Origin: Eimeria necatrix
Lineage: Eukaryota; Apicomplexa; Conoidasida; Eucoccidiorida; Eimeriidae
Direction of reading: 5' to 3'
NCBI RefSeq assembly: GCF_000499385.1
Contig: NW_013654542.1
Span: forward strand, 1-19,247
Length of the DNA stretch: 19,247 nt
The position numbers were made by a program, and so were the translations under genes. Positions 1 through 9,899 of the stretch are shown here, piece after piece. Under the pieces are notes generated by a model. It was given only the letters and a program-made list of their open reading frames with translations, made no database searches and was not told where the DNA came from. The number at the start of each line of letters is the position of its first letter. Position 1 is the first letter of the stretch.

Positions 1-84
1 ACGGAAAAGTGCAGAATAAAAGAAGTGAACGCAGAAGAAAGCGAAAGCGATTCAAAACGGAAAAGTGCAGAATAAAAGAAGTGA
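1..84. repeat. 28-bp direct repeat pair
   Basis: Positions 1-28 and 57-84 are identical (acggaaaagtgcag... through gaagtga), 56 bp apart from start to start. They lie in what is probably an intron of the FCP1-like gene. The left copy may extend beyond the window. Confidence 0.85.
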
Positions 85-111
85 GGGCTCTCTGCGGGGC
101 GCGCTGCTGAC

Positions 112-264
112 GTGTACGTCCACCCGGAGTTCCCGCTGGGCGGAGAGAAAGCCGGCCTGGACCTTTTCTTCGCCCTCGGCTCCCACGGCCGCCAGGCAGC
201 AGAGGCAGATGCCCCCCACAGCCAGCGGGTGCTCGCAGGCCGTCGCCGCCACCGCCCCCAGCCT

Positions 265-309
<45 letters not shown>

Positions 310-1192
310 GCGGCGGCGGCGGCGGCGGTGGCGGTTGCGGTGGAAGCAGCAGGGAAGGGAACAGGGAGGGGTAAACGAAAACGGATCAGACACTCGCAGC
401 AGCCTGGACGCGCCATCTGCGACTGCTGCTGCAGCACCTGCTGCTGCAGCACGGGAAGCAGCAACAGCAGCAGCAACAGCAGCAGCAGCTAATGCTGCTC
501 CGCGTGGCTTACTCGGTACTACTGGAAATAATTTCATTGTTCAAAACCGACAACTTGCAAAGAAGTCCAGACACAGGGGCGCGCACCACAAACTCGGAAG
601 CAGCAGGCGGCCTTCCATCCGCTGCTGCTGCTGCTCCTGCTGCTGCCCGTGTTGCTGCTGCTTCTGATGCGCTTCCTCCTGCTGCATCGGCTGCTGCTTC
701 TGCTGCTCCGCGTTCTTCTGCTGATCCGGCTGCTTCTCTCCCACGCGCTGCTTCTCCTGCTGCTGCTGGTCCAACTGAATCTGCTGCCTCCGTTCCCTTT
801 GCTGCTTCTGCTGCTTCTGCTGCTTCTGCTGCTTCTGCCGCTTCTGCTGCTCCGGGACGTGCTGCTGGGCTTACAGCTGCTGCTCCTGCTGCCGGCGCTG
901 CCGGTGTGTCCGCGGCCGTTGCCGTTTCTTGCCCTTGTGCATCTGCTGCGTCTGCTGCTGCTGCTGCTGCTGCTGCTGCACCTTCGCCGCCATTCTCAGC
1001 AGCAGCAGCAGCAGCAGCAGGGGGCGGAAAGAGGTGCGCGAGCACCTGGCCCTCGACCACGTGGCTGCCGGCTGGAACTCTCCATTTGATGGTCAGCGGC
1101 AGCGCCTGCTGCGCCTCTGGGGGGAGGCAGATTGAAACAGCGCCTTTGGGCTCTGCTGCTGTTGCTGCTGCTGCTGCTTCCTGCGGATCCAT
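112..1192 (-). CDS. FCP1-like RNA polymerase II CTD phosphatase, N-terminal part
   Basis: Family role: FCP1 phosphatases remove phosphate from the C-terminal repeats of RNA polymerase II in the nucleus. Seen: exon 1 runs 1192-513 and ends at a GTAAGC donor; exon 2 begins at 262 after a CTGCTGCAG acceptor. Joining them completes a Glu codon and keeps frame. Exon 1 holds the two halves of a biotinyl/lipoyl-like fold (LTIKWRVPAG, then FVVRAPVSGLLCKL) separated by a long Ala/Glu-rich insert. Exon 2 carries C-E-H-P-x5-G-I-C-x2-C, which matches the Cys/His motif that follows this fold in FCP1 proteins. Exon 2 probably ends near 112-118 at one of two weak donors. The catalytic DxDxT region is not in the window. 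The start is the first ATG (MDPQE); the frame is open a little further upstream but only through a TTG. The identification rests on remembered family features. Confidence 0.72.
263..512 (-). other. Intron 1 of the FCP1-like gene, with a long triplet repeat
   Basis: Starts with GTAAGC after exon 1 and ends in a CTG run closing with CTGCAG. On the coding strand it is mostly CTG/GCTGCTGTT-type repeat, the longest pure run lying at about 265-306. The pyrimidine-containing repeat appears to serve as the acceptor tract. Confidence 0.65.
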
Positions 1193-2107
1193 GGGCTCTT
1201 CGCTCAACTAGCTGCAGTGCAGAAACTAAACCCGAAACCCTTAACCCTCAACCCGGGGAAAGCAGCAGCAGGAGGAGCCGCAACGCACAGTACCGGGAAC
1301 GAAAGCTGAGCTTTGGAGGGTTCGTGCCTAGGGTTTAGGGTTTAGGGTTTAGGGTTTAAGGCTCGCTTGTCCCAAGGTGACAGCCCGAGAGCCGACGCCC
1401 CTGGCCCTCCTTAGCCGATGTGTCTGCTACGAGTTTCAAAATGCAAAACAGCAGCAGCAGCAGCAGCTACTGCTGCTGCTGCTGCTTCGGGTTTCCCACG
1501 TGTATGTACCAAAACTGAATGAGCAGGGCCCCCTATGTATCGGGGGCTGCCTTGGGGGGAAAGCAGCTCTAAATGAACTTGAGGAAACGGGGGTTTTGAA
1601 TTAATAAAAAGGAAATCGAAACAACAGAAGATCAGTTTTTACATTTCCTTATTCCCGAGTAAACCCTTGCGGTTGTTTCCCCTGCATGCGGCCGAAACCT
1701 TGAGCTGGGGCCCCCGCGAAGCTGAACTGAGCGGCGTTTTCCGTTTTCCCCTTCAAAGTGAATTTAATTTCCTTTTTTTCACCAAAATGCCTTTTTATTG
1801 AATCAATTTCCGGACTGCTGCTGCCTGTGTATCTCGAACTCCCCCTAGTCTTCGAAGAAGCCGGGGTTCGCCAGAAAAGGCGTAATTCAACTAAGACCAA
1901 ACTGGCCGCAGCAGCAAGCAGCTAGCCAGAGCCGCAGCAGCGACAAAGCTGCTGCTTCACAACAAAGTGTAGAAGCTTCAGAGTGTGTGAGGTAGTAAGG
2001 AAGGAAAGATTCTGTCAGCTCAAATCCTCACTTCCCCTCGTTTTTTTCCCTTTTCATCTTTTTCACGTTAACACCAAACACTCTACTTTGCTGCCAACAG
2101 CCAGCCC
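1193..2107. promoter_or_regulatory. Divergent spacer between the FCP1-like and RbfA-like genes
   Basis: No gene could be supported here. It holds the telomere-like repeats at 1225-1357, a short (CAG)n(CTG)n hairpin at about 1450-1486, and AT-richer sequence from about 1600 to 2090. Because the FCP1-like gene reads left and the RbfA-like gene reads right, promoters for both are expected here or just to the right. No core promoter element was recognised. Confidence 0.4.
1225..1357. repeat. Interstitial telomere-like repeats in facing orientation
   Basis: 1329-1357 holds TAGGG followed by three perfect TTTAGGG units and a final TTT. About 70 bp to the left, 1225-1254 holds a degenerate series on the opposite strand (taaaccc, gaaaccc, ttaaccc, tcaaccc). 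TTTAGGG is the plant and apicomplexan telomere unit. Genes on both sides show that this is not a chromosome end. Confidence 0.9.
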
Positions 2108-2539
2108 ATGGCTTCCCACGCAAAGAGGCTCTCTGGGGGCCTCTTTCGCTTCTCAGCTGCAGCAGCAGCAGCAGGAGGCCCCTGGAGGCTGGGGGGAGCT
2201 ACAGCAGCTGCAGCAGCGCCTGCAGCAGCTGCAGCAGTACCAGCAGCAACAGCAGCAGCAGTAGCAGCAGCGCCGGCAGGCGAAGACTTTCCACGGCCTC
2301 CAGCTCGAGCCCAAGCATCTTTCAGGAGGCTTTCCATCTGTGCACACCGACTGGGGTCTCTTGCTGCACCGGGGCTGCCAGCGCTAGCCAGCAGCAGCAG
2401 AATGGGCGGCAGCAGCCTCAGCAGCAGCAACAGCAGCAAGTGGCAGCCGCTAGGCCTCCTTTCACGCAAGTGTAGCAAGGCGCAGCAGCAAGCGCCACAG
2501 GCCACTCTTTATTTAGGGCTTTCCTTAGTGTGCATATAA
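2108..2539 (+). other. Possible first exon of the RbfA-like gene
   Basis: An open frame from an ATG in CCCATGG context begins MASHAKRLSGGLFRFSAAAA, which is basic, hydroxylated and alanine-rich like an organelle-targeting leader. Triplet repeats here run CAG on the plus strand, as in most plus exons of the window. The next exon (2631) needs a phase-1 donor. Only weak ones exist in this frame (GT at 2340 and 2472), so the link is unproven. A minus-strand frame covers the same bases and cannot be excluded. Confidence 0.28.
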
Positions 2540-2630
2540 ACGGCTGCATGCGTGCCAAGAGCCCTGCTGCTGCTGAGGCCCCCCTGCTGCAGCTGTTGCT
2601 GCTGCTGCTGCTGCTGCGTTGCGTTCTCAG

Positions 2631-4437
2631 GCCGTCGTCCGCCGTCTCTGTGGGATTCGGAAGAAGTCAAAGAAGAGTTCGCCCGCTCTGTGGGCCGCCG
2701 CAGAGCCCCCGCGCGGTCCAGTAGGCAGTCAAGCGCAGCAGCAGCAGCAGCAGACAGCAGCAGCAGCAGCAGCAGCTCGGAAAGCCTCGTAGAGACGGGC
2801 TGGAAAGAGTTTTTGGGGCGCTACAAAGCACCCACGGGGACGTTCAACCCGCCGCTGCCGGGGGCAGCTGCAGCAGCCGGTCGGGTGCAGCGAAGAAGAA
2901 GAAAAAGTGAGAAAAGAAAAGCACTTATGAAGAATTGAATCAGAGACCCCATTTGTGCAACTCTAATCACGGACACAGCCCATGGCCCGCAGCCGCGCCG
3001 CCACTGTTGCTGCGCTGCTGTGGGGCGTGAGCTGCTGCTGCAGCCCACCTGGAGGAGCCGCAGACGCCGGCGAGTGAAGCTGCTGCTGCTGCCGCTGCTG
3101 CTGCTGCTGCTGCTGATGAGGAGGAGGACAGAGGGGAGGCCTCGCTGGACTTTCCGGAGAAGAAGGACCCCACTGCGGAGCTTTTTGACTATTCGTGTCT
3201 CCGCGGAAAAGGCGAATACCGCGAGCTGACCCACGAAGAGGCCGCGCGCATGCACGAGGCTTACCAGCAAAAGCTGCTGCTGGACCGAAGAGTCCGCTGG
3301 CTCAAGTCCAGGGCGCTCCCCGACCCCGACAGAGACGCCGCCGCCATTCTCAAGGCCCACGCGCAAGACCAGGTGCGCTCGCCAGCAGCAGCAGCAGAAC
3401 AACCAGCAGCAGCAGCAGCAGCGGCAGAGTGGGAAGCTGAGGGTTTCAGTCGAGTTCTCCCGTGAGGGTTCGAGTCTTTTTCTCCGTGATAAATATACTG
3501 AAAGCCGCGCAACAGAGGCCTCCTTCCGGTCTTTGCTGCTGTTGTATAATAGCACACGTAAGAATGCATGCATAAGGGCTGCCTGTTCTGCTGCTGCGCC
3601 GCTAGACCGAAGACGCCCTCATCGAGTCACTTGGTCTCGGCGACGGCGTGAGAGCAGCGCGGCACCTCGTGAGGATGGAAGCCGATGCGGAAAGACAGGA
3701 GCTGGCCTCTCGCATCCGAGCGAAGATGCGGGAGGAGAAACTCGCAAATGCGAGGCTCATGAAGGCCCCCTTGCCCAATGTTCAAGGTAAGAAAACAAAT
3801 TCTGACCGCGGCATCTGCCAGTAGGGCCCAAAGTCCAACATGCAAATCGGCCGTTGGCTCCATTTGCCTCTGCAGGCCAGATCGTCGACCCTATCAAGTT
3901 CCACGTGGCCCGCAGAACTGTCCGCCAGGCGCGCCTTCTGCAGTCGCAGCTTGAAGAATTCCTTACGTGGAACTCCGCGGAATTCCTCCACGGAATGCTG
4001 GGGGGAGCTTCAGTTTCAATTCACCATGTGGAACAACAAACCACAAGGTGAGCGCCAGCTTCCAGGCCTTCAGCAGAGCCTTCCCGCCCGTTGCTGTTTG
4101 TCTTATCGCGGCCTTGACGTCTTACTCCTTCCTCCTGTAGTGCTGCCTTTTCAGGTCAACATGCAATGTGTTTTTCACCGTGGTGTCTAGACACGACCCC
4201 AAGGACGTCGAAGAACGACTGAACCGCGCGTCGCCACACTTACGGATGCAAATGGCGAGACGTTTAGAACTTGGCTACACTCCTGCATTCCGTTTCATTC
4301 ATGCAGATGAAGAGCTGAACAAGCACAGCCTTTTCAAGCTAGTTTCAAACCCCTCCCCACGTAGTGGCATTTCAAAACAGCAAAAACAGCAAACCATTGC
4401 CAAGGCGTGGGGAGCAACAATGAATCGAACTGGCTAA
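2631..4437 (+). CDS. Ribosome-binding factor A (RbfA) domain protein, 5' end unresolved
   Basis: Family role: RbfA binds the small ribosomal subunit during late 16S-type rRNA maturation; a eukaryotic copy would act in mitochondrion or apicoplast. Five exons fit in phase: 2631-2879, 3044-3372, 3606-3786, 3876-4047 and 4155-4437 (TAA). Seen: the last two exons give the RbfA order, a helix with HVARRTVRQARLLQSQ, a strand ending VEQQTTRSTCNVFFTVV, then the RLNRASPHLRMQMARRLEL helix and YTPAFRFIHADEEL, matching the family's A-x-x-x-R-x-x-L and P-x-L-x-F-x-x-D end. The first roughly 250 residues are not recognised: acidic and helical segments with Ala and Ser runs, including a GEYRELTHEEAARMHEAY stretch. 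The donor at 2880 (GTCGGG) is non-standard. The start codon must lie in an upstream exon. The gene converges on the SH3 gene. Confidence 0.75.
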
Positions 4438-4989
4438 AGAACAGATGCATATGCTCACTAACAGAGTATGTGCATTTTGATGCTAGATTCACTTCGGCTC
4501 GCCCGTGGGTGGCCAACATCATGCCTGCAAACTGAAAGTGAGTCACGAATATGCAAGTATTCAAGACATTTAAAACCGTTCATGAGAGTCTGTTCAACAG
4601 TTTTGGCGGATACTAAATATATTTCCGCTTCGAGGAAATCATGCTCTTATCGACTGCGACAGTGAAATCTGATTTGGCCATGCATGCGACTTGCGCGCGG
4701 TGGAAGAGCTTTAAATAAATATTTCATCAGACAAGCAATCCATGCGCGCACTTCCGCGACGCATATTGGGATTCAATAGAGGTTTCCTTGCCGTTTGCAG
4801 CCACTCAGATATAATGCTTTATCCTTAAAAGATGTTAGTAGTTGTTTGTTGTTCAGTTTTCTCATGCGTTATTTGCCTTACCGAGCCCTCGGGATGTAAG
4901 CTTGCCGAAATGGCCTCAGATAGTCACGCACCAACAACCTACAAATCTGATGTTGAGAATCTTGGGATGAATCCATCTACAGTGCAACC
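4438..4989. other. Convergent intergenic spacer
   Basis: Lies between the stop codons of the RbfA-like gene (plus) and the SH3 gene (minus). It is less GC-rich than its surroundings and free of triplet repeats. An AATAAA at 4714-4719 could be the plus-strand polyadenylation signal. No other gene could be supported. Confidence 0.5.
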
Positions 4990-7659
4990 TTACCATTTCC
5001 CAAACTCTGCTAGAATTACGATGGGATCTCCCGGATAGTATGTGGCGTCCTTCCATTTACAGATGCGATCCACACTTGCAGTTTTTCTAGCATACATTTT
5101 CGTATGCTTAAATATCTTCCTAAATGCACATGGAACGGCCACCGTAGGTACGTATCCAAATTCTCCACTGCTTTTGCGGCAAAACGCCCATGACGTGTTC
5201 TGCAACAGCATGAAAGTATGATAAAACTACAGATCGCGCAGAGTACGCCAGTGCTCATGCAACTTACCATGACTGACAACAAGAAAACTTCATCCCCGCA
5301 ATTTAGGCTAAGAGTCCCTGGCTCATCGCTCTCGTAATTTTGGTCAGCGGTGACTAACAGATCCTTTATTATCATGAAATCGCCTAGCGTTGCATTTACT
5401 CAAGTGTAATCTGGAACTGACCTCAACAGCCCAGTACTCAAATTCATGGGAAGGATAACATCTTTCAACCAGAGCAGAAGACTTATGACCGCAATATTTG
5501 ACGCTGTTCACAGCCATCCAACTACGCAGTTGTTTTTCGATGACTTCATCGAAAGTGGCTTTTGCAGCGGTGGATGTCTCAAGAGGCGGTGTTTCTCCGT
5601 CGTTGGCCTTAGCGACTCCGACCTGATTGTTCTCATCTGTACCAGGCTTCTCAGCACTGTGATCTCCGAAAGAATTTGTCCGTGTTTCGAATTCGTCATG
5701 CACATCGGATGTGGTCGTCGTCAAACACCGATGGCTCGTGTTATTGTTCCTCAGGCATTCCGCCTTTTCAGCCTTCACGGCTATTGGTGTGTGCTGGTCA
5801 TCTTCTCTTGTCTCTTCCCTGCTAAGGGTAGATGCTGCTTGCATATCTTTTGGCCGTTCTAGCCACTGTTCCGATTGGGGAAATTGCACGGAAAGATCCT
5901 TGTATGGGGCGTCGGTCGGTAGCCGGCAGCGAGTTTCTCCGTTTTGCAAAATGCTGACTGGTTCTCTTTTGGGACAGGAATCGATATGTTCGTCATGTTT
6001 CATCGCTGCGTGGCTTCCACTGTCTTCATAGAAAGGCTTCGGTGCGACAGCACTGTGCTCTCGATCTTGAAAACAGGAACCGGCACTAAGTCGCGGATGC
6101 TTCCCCTGAAGACGCCAACATGAGAGAAAAAATCAGAATATTTGAAAAAAATTATGTTCCCACCCTCGAGTGTGTTGCCTCATTCGCTTTCATTGAAGCA
6201 GCTGAGAGCGTCGTATCTTCTTCAAAACGTTCCTGCTGCTGGTCCTCCAAGGACAGACTTTGTTTCAGCGGACTGCCGGGCAAAGCATCACACGCGTGCT
6301 CTGGCAGTTTATTGCCTTCTTCTTCATCCGATGGTTCCGCCTCGGGAAGTGAGCTTGGGGTCCCTCTCTCTTGGGTTCCTTCCGAACTGACGGGTAAGGC
6401 CGTGCTTCCTGTAACCTCTTCAGGTCTCCCGAGCTCGAGCGGGTCTTCTAAGCCATCATCGCCCTCTTGCTGGCCCAAAACGCCTCCGAAGGCCTCGAAG
6501 GCGGCCTCGAACAGATACTCGGGAGGCGTAGTTCTTGAATTTCGGAGATCCGAGCGGAACAGCATTTTCAAAGCTGAAAATGTCCGCAAGTCCAGAATCC
6601 TGCAGTTTGCCTCGCGCATGAGTGCGGGGTGTTTGCTGCCTGCTGCGGTTTCCGCTCACCAGGTGCCGATGACAAAAAGGCCAGAACAGTTTCCGAGTTC
6701 CAAGCCTTCCACCATGTCGAAGACGTCGTAGGCTCTTGCGTTGGAGGGGGCAAGGGACACGATCCACCGAAACGCTTTCTATGTATCCGCCGCACACTGC
6801 TTGCGCGTTTCTTCGCAAGTGTGGGAACCCGAACTTACGTGTTTGCGAACCGTGACGTAGCCGCAAGGCGACAAGCTGCCATCCCTGTGGCGATCGCGCA
6901 GAGTGAAGAGTCGCTGCGCTTCACAGCGAGCTGCAGCGCTGCGCTGCGTCGCCCCTTACCTCTCCATGCGCACAGCGGGGACGTTCCGGACGACGAGCAG
7001 AGACGGCAGCATGTGCTGGTCCCTCAAGCGGAGCGCCTTCTCGAAGGCGTCGCCGGCAGCGCGCAAGTCGACTGCGAGTCTGGTCAGGAACGGCTGCTGG
7101 AGCGTTTCGAGAGTCGGGGAGGCGGGGGGCGACTTACTGAATGCCGGTGAAGACGATGGCGCGGAAGTCCTTCGCGAAGTATATGTCTTTCACGCTTTCT
7201 ACGTGGGGACTGCAGGCAAGTGAAGGCAGCTGGGCCTCGGAGGGCTTTCGACGCGCACACTCACTTGTGCAGCATGGGGGAGGAAACCTGAAGGACGGAG
7301 CGAAACCCGTCCGTCTGCGCCGCAATCGAGGCCACGTCGGCGACGCTGTCCGCCAGACTCAGCGCGGGCAAGCCGAAGTAAGACCAGAGGCACTGCAGAC
7401 GCAGGATGGACGGCGAGTCCGCGCTGAGGTACTTCCACACGTCCGGCGACACGTCTTCTTGCTCCCGGTGCGGCGGCGACTCCTGTGTAGCGCCCCAGTA
7501 GGCAGGCAGCACTGGGCCGGCGGCCGCGCGGGGGTCGCCGCCTTCGCCTGCAAAGGCTGCAGCCGAAGCCGGCCGCTGCTCGTTCGCCCCGCTGGAGCCA
7601 TCTTCTCCCCCGCCTCCAGACAGCGTCTGCTCCCCACCGATCTGCAGGGAAGCCAGCAT
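4990..7659 (-). CDS. SH3 domain-containing protein of otherwise unrecognised family
   Basis: Nine exons join in phase: 7659-7265, 7209-7138, 7079-6960, 6884-6839, 6778-6660, 6599-6164, 6105-5422, 5363-5268 and 5199-4990 (TAA), giving about 725 aa. Seen: exons 8 and 9 form an SH3 domain (about residues 625-680) split by an intron. It has the acidic YESDEPGTLSLNCGDEV segment, the conserved Trp in NTSWAFCRK, and GEFGYVPTVAV at the end. Residues about 85-290 read like a folded alpha/beta domain (DFRAIVFTGI, LPSLLVVRNVPAV, SGLFVIGTW), but I cannot name it. Residues about 320-600 are acidic and polar and look disordered. SH3 domains usually bind proline-rich partners; no partner is evident. Several introns are only 55-75 nt. 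The start ATG (MLASLQIGG) is the first in the frame, but a further upstream exon is possible. The acceptor before 5363 is AAAG rather than pyrimidine-AG. Confidence 0.7.
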
Positions 7660-9315
7660 TTCAACTCTAGTCTTGCTGTTTCCAGTGCGGTTGGAAACTG
7701 TTGTCACCAGGCGTACTCGACATGAAAAAAACCGAACTTTCTACAAGTGACGGGCGCCGTGCACGCTAACGCCGCTGCCTGTACGTACACCGCACGCTCG
7801 CGGAGATTTAGCGCATTTTTCCCGTCATTTCATTCCCTCTTTCGTTTTCCGCACACACACACACAATTCAGGTGTTTCCGAGCTGAGTTAACTGGAAACC
7901 GTTTTTCGCGCAGTAGCTTTCTTCACCGTCGAGATTTTGAACTACTCTTGCAGGGCAAGCGCACCCTGCCGGATCCAGAAGATCAACCAATTGAAACGCG
8001 TTGGCACTCTTTGCAGAGGTGATCTGAGTGTGTTTACCACGGACTTGAGGCTAGAGAACGCTTTTTTAGCCGCCCTCGTTAGAAGACTGCACACTACTCT
8101 GGAAGCAGGCGTTGCAACAAGCGATCCTTGTGCAACATACGGAGCGCTTTTACGGTTGCCTTGCGTGGCATTAAAGCTACGTTCTCTATGTTACTGCGCG
8201 TTTAACCACCGCGGCAGATGGGAGCTGCTATTGTGGAGCTTGTTGAAGGCTTGAAGTCAGTGACGACGGTGTCAGCTAAATGGAATTCTCGTTTTGAGCT
8301 GTGGCAATAGCGTTGTTCCAGGACTGCAACCAACTGTTGGTAGCAACGAGTTGGATTCTTTGGGTCTGTTACTAGAGTAGGGTTGCTTTCAAAGAGTGGC
8401 TCGCAAAAAATAGCTAGGGAAGACCTGCGTGGAAGCAATGAGAAATGCTCCGCAGACCACGGGCTGAGCGGGCGTTGCCCAAGTAACTTTAGCTACGGCA
8501 TTGAGTCTTGCATTAGGTTTAGCAAAAGTGAATATATCGGCCCAATACGCTTGTGTGTCTTTTGCGTGGCTTCATTGCGCTCTGTGTCTGTGTTGCTGGC
8601 TAGGCATGTGGCCGACATGGGACTGCTGCCGCGGGCTGCAAGGGGGCGAGCCGAGGCAAAGTGTGGAGCAGTGTGAACATTGTCGGCGACGCTTTGAAGG
8701 GCATTACTATGATCACGGCCTGTAACTGTGAATTGGTGGCCGCATAGCAGGCGAGGGCCTTGTAAATATGCTGCGTTGCGCCCCTGCTGTCTGTTGCTCA
8801 TCGGGCAATAGTCACCGTGCGTCGGCGACAGGGTGAGAGCTGGCAAATAGGTTGGCGCTGAGTGAATTGGTCGAAATAGCACTGCGTTTTTCGCGCGGCG
8901 TAGCGTTTCTTTGGGGGTTTGCAAAGGGAGCGGTGTTGCGTGGCGTGCGGCGCGACGGTCGTTGTTCTGCCGCCTGCCGCCGCGGACTCCGCGGCGGGAG
9001 CGGGCGGGCAGTTCGCGCTTGAATGCAGCGAAGGGTTCGTAAATGCGACTGAGCGTGCTTGGAAGTGGCAGTGGTGCGAGTGGGAGCTGGCGGGGAAGCA
9101 AGCGCGGCTGCTGCGGAGCCGAGCGGCGCGGGCAGCTGCGGCTGCGCGGCGGCGGAGCCGCAGAGCAGCCGCAGCGTCCGGCGGGCGCGGCGGCTGCCCA
9201 GGACTGCTTCGCGTTTTTGCGTTTTCTGCGCAGAGGGTCGCCCTGCAAAGAAGGCGAAGCGGCGGAGCCGTTTGCAAGTGCAAGAGCCAGCGCGCCCGCA
9301 GCGGCGGCGGCGTCG
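7660..9315. promoter_or_regulatory. Divergent spacer between the SH3 gene and the pyrophosphorylase gene
   Basis: No gene could be supported over this roughly 1.65-kb stretch. 7660-8880 has mixed composition and almost no triplet repeats, with a short CA run at about 7853-7865. 8880-9315 becomes very GC-rich. Long frames on either strand in the GC-rich part follow from the base composition. It should contain promoters for both flanking genes. No TATA-like or initiator element was convincingly identified. Confidence 0.45.
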
Positions 9316-9858
9316 ATGGAGCCGGCGGCGCTCAAGAGACACTTGATAGAGGAGCTGCACCAGGGCCACCTCTTCCCGCCGGATGCGTCTGCGGCAGGTA
9401 AGTGAAGCGCTTCCTTCGCCTCCGCAGCAGCGCAGCGCAGCAGCAGCACCAGCAGCGCAGCAGCAGCAGCGGCGGGGTGCGCTGTTTGCTGCAGACGAGG
9501 CGCGGCTGCTGCAGCAGCTGGCGGCGGCGGACGCCTCGTACCCCGGGGGCCTGCGGGCGTACGTGGGCCGGGCGCAGGAGCTGCTGCGGGCTGCGGGCGC
9601 GGGGGCGAATCCCTTCGAGGGCTTCAGCGTGGCAGTGCCTGCGGGCGAGCGGCTGCGGCCGGGCAGCGAAGCCTTTTTGGCCTTCGAGGCCGCGGGGCTG
9701 CAGCAGCTGCGGCGCTGCGCCTTCGTGGTGGTGGCGGGCGGCCTGGGCGAGCGGCTGGGCTATTCGGGCATCAAGCTGGGGCTGCCCACGGAGAGCTGCA
9801 CCGGCAGCAGCTACCTGCAGCTCTACTGCAGCTTCGTCGCCGCCTGCCAGCGCCACGC

Positions 9859-9899
<41 letters not shown>

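Noticed and set aside
112..667. Plus-strand frames with Gln and Ala runs across the left end
   Set aside because: They translate the repeat antisense to the FCP1-like gene; the Cys/His motif and splice phase support the minus strand.
1329..1357. Chromosome end
   Set aside because: There are only three full TTTAGGG units and genes continue on both sides, so this is an interstitial copy.
2083..2505. Minus-strand frame with Leu-rich start and EKRKRPPESLFAWEAMGWL ending
   Set aside because: It lacks an upstream ATG for the Leu-rich part (an internal ATG at 2337 would give 84 residues), has no recognisable domain, and the repeat polarity fits a plus-strand exon better. Not excluded.
5446..6031. 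Plus-strand frames opposite the SH3 gene
   Set aside because: They have no domain and lie antisense to the long exon 6105-5422, which joins its neighbours in phase.
9043..9315. Upstream in-frame ATG for the pyrophosphorylase
   Set aside because: The added 91 residues are Gly/Arg/Ala-rich with no similarity to the family N-terminus, whereas the ATG at 9316 gives the expected length and start.
8493..9449. Minus-strand open frame of 318 codons
   Set aside because: It runs through GC-rich sequence antisense to pyrophosphorylase exon 1, gives Arg/Ala/Pro-rich composition with no domain, and competes with several equally long frames there.
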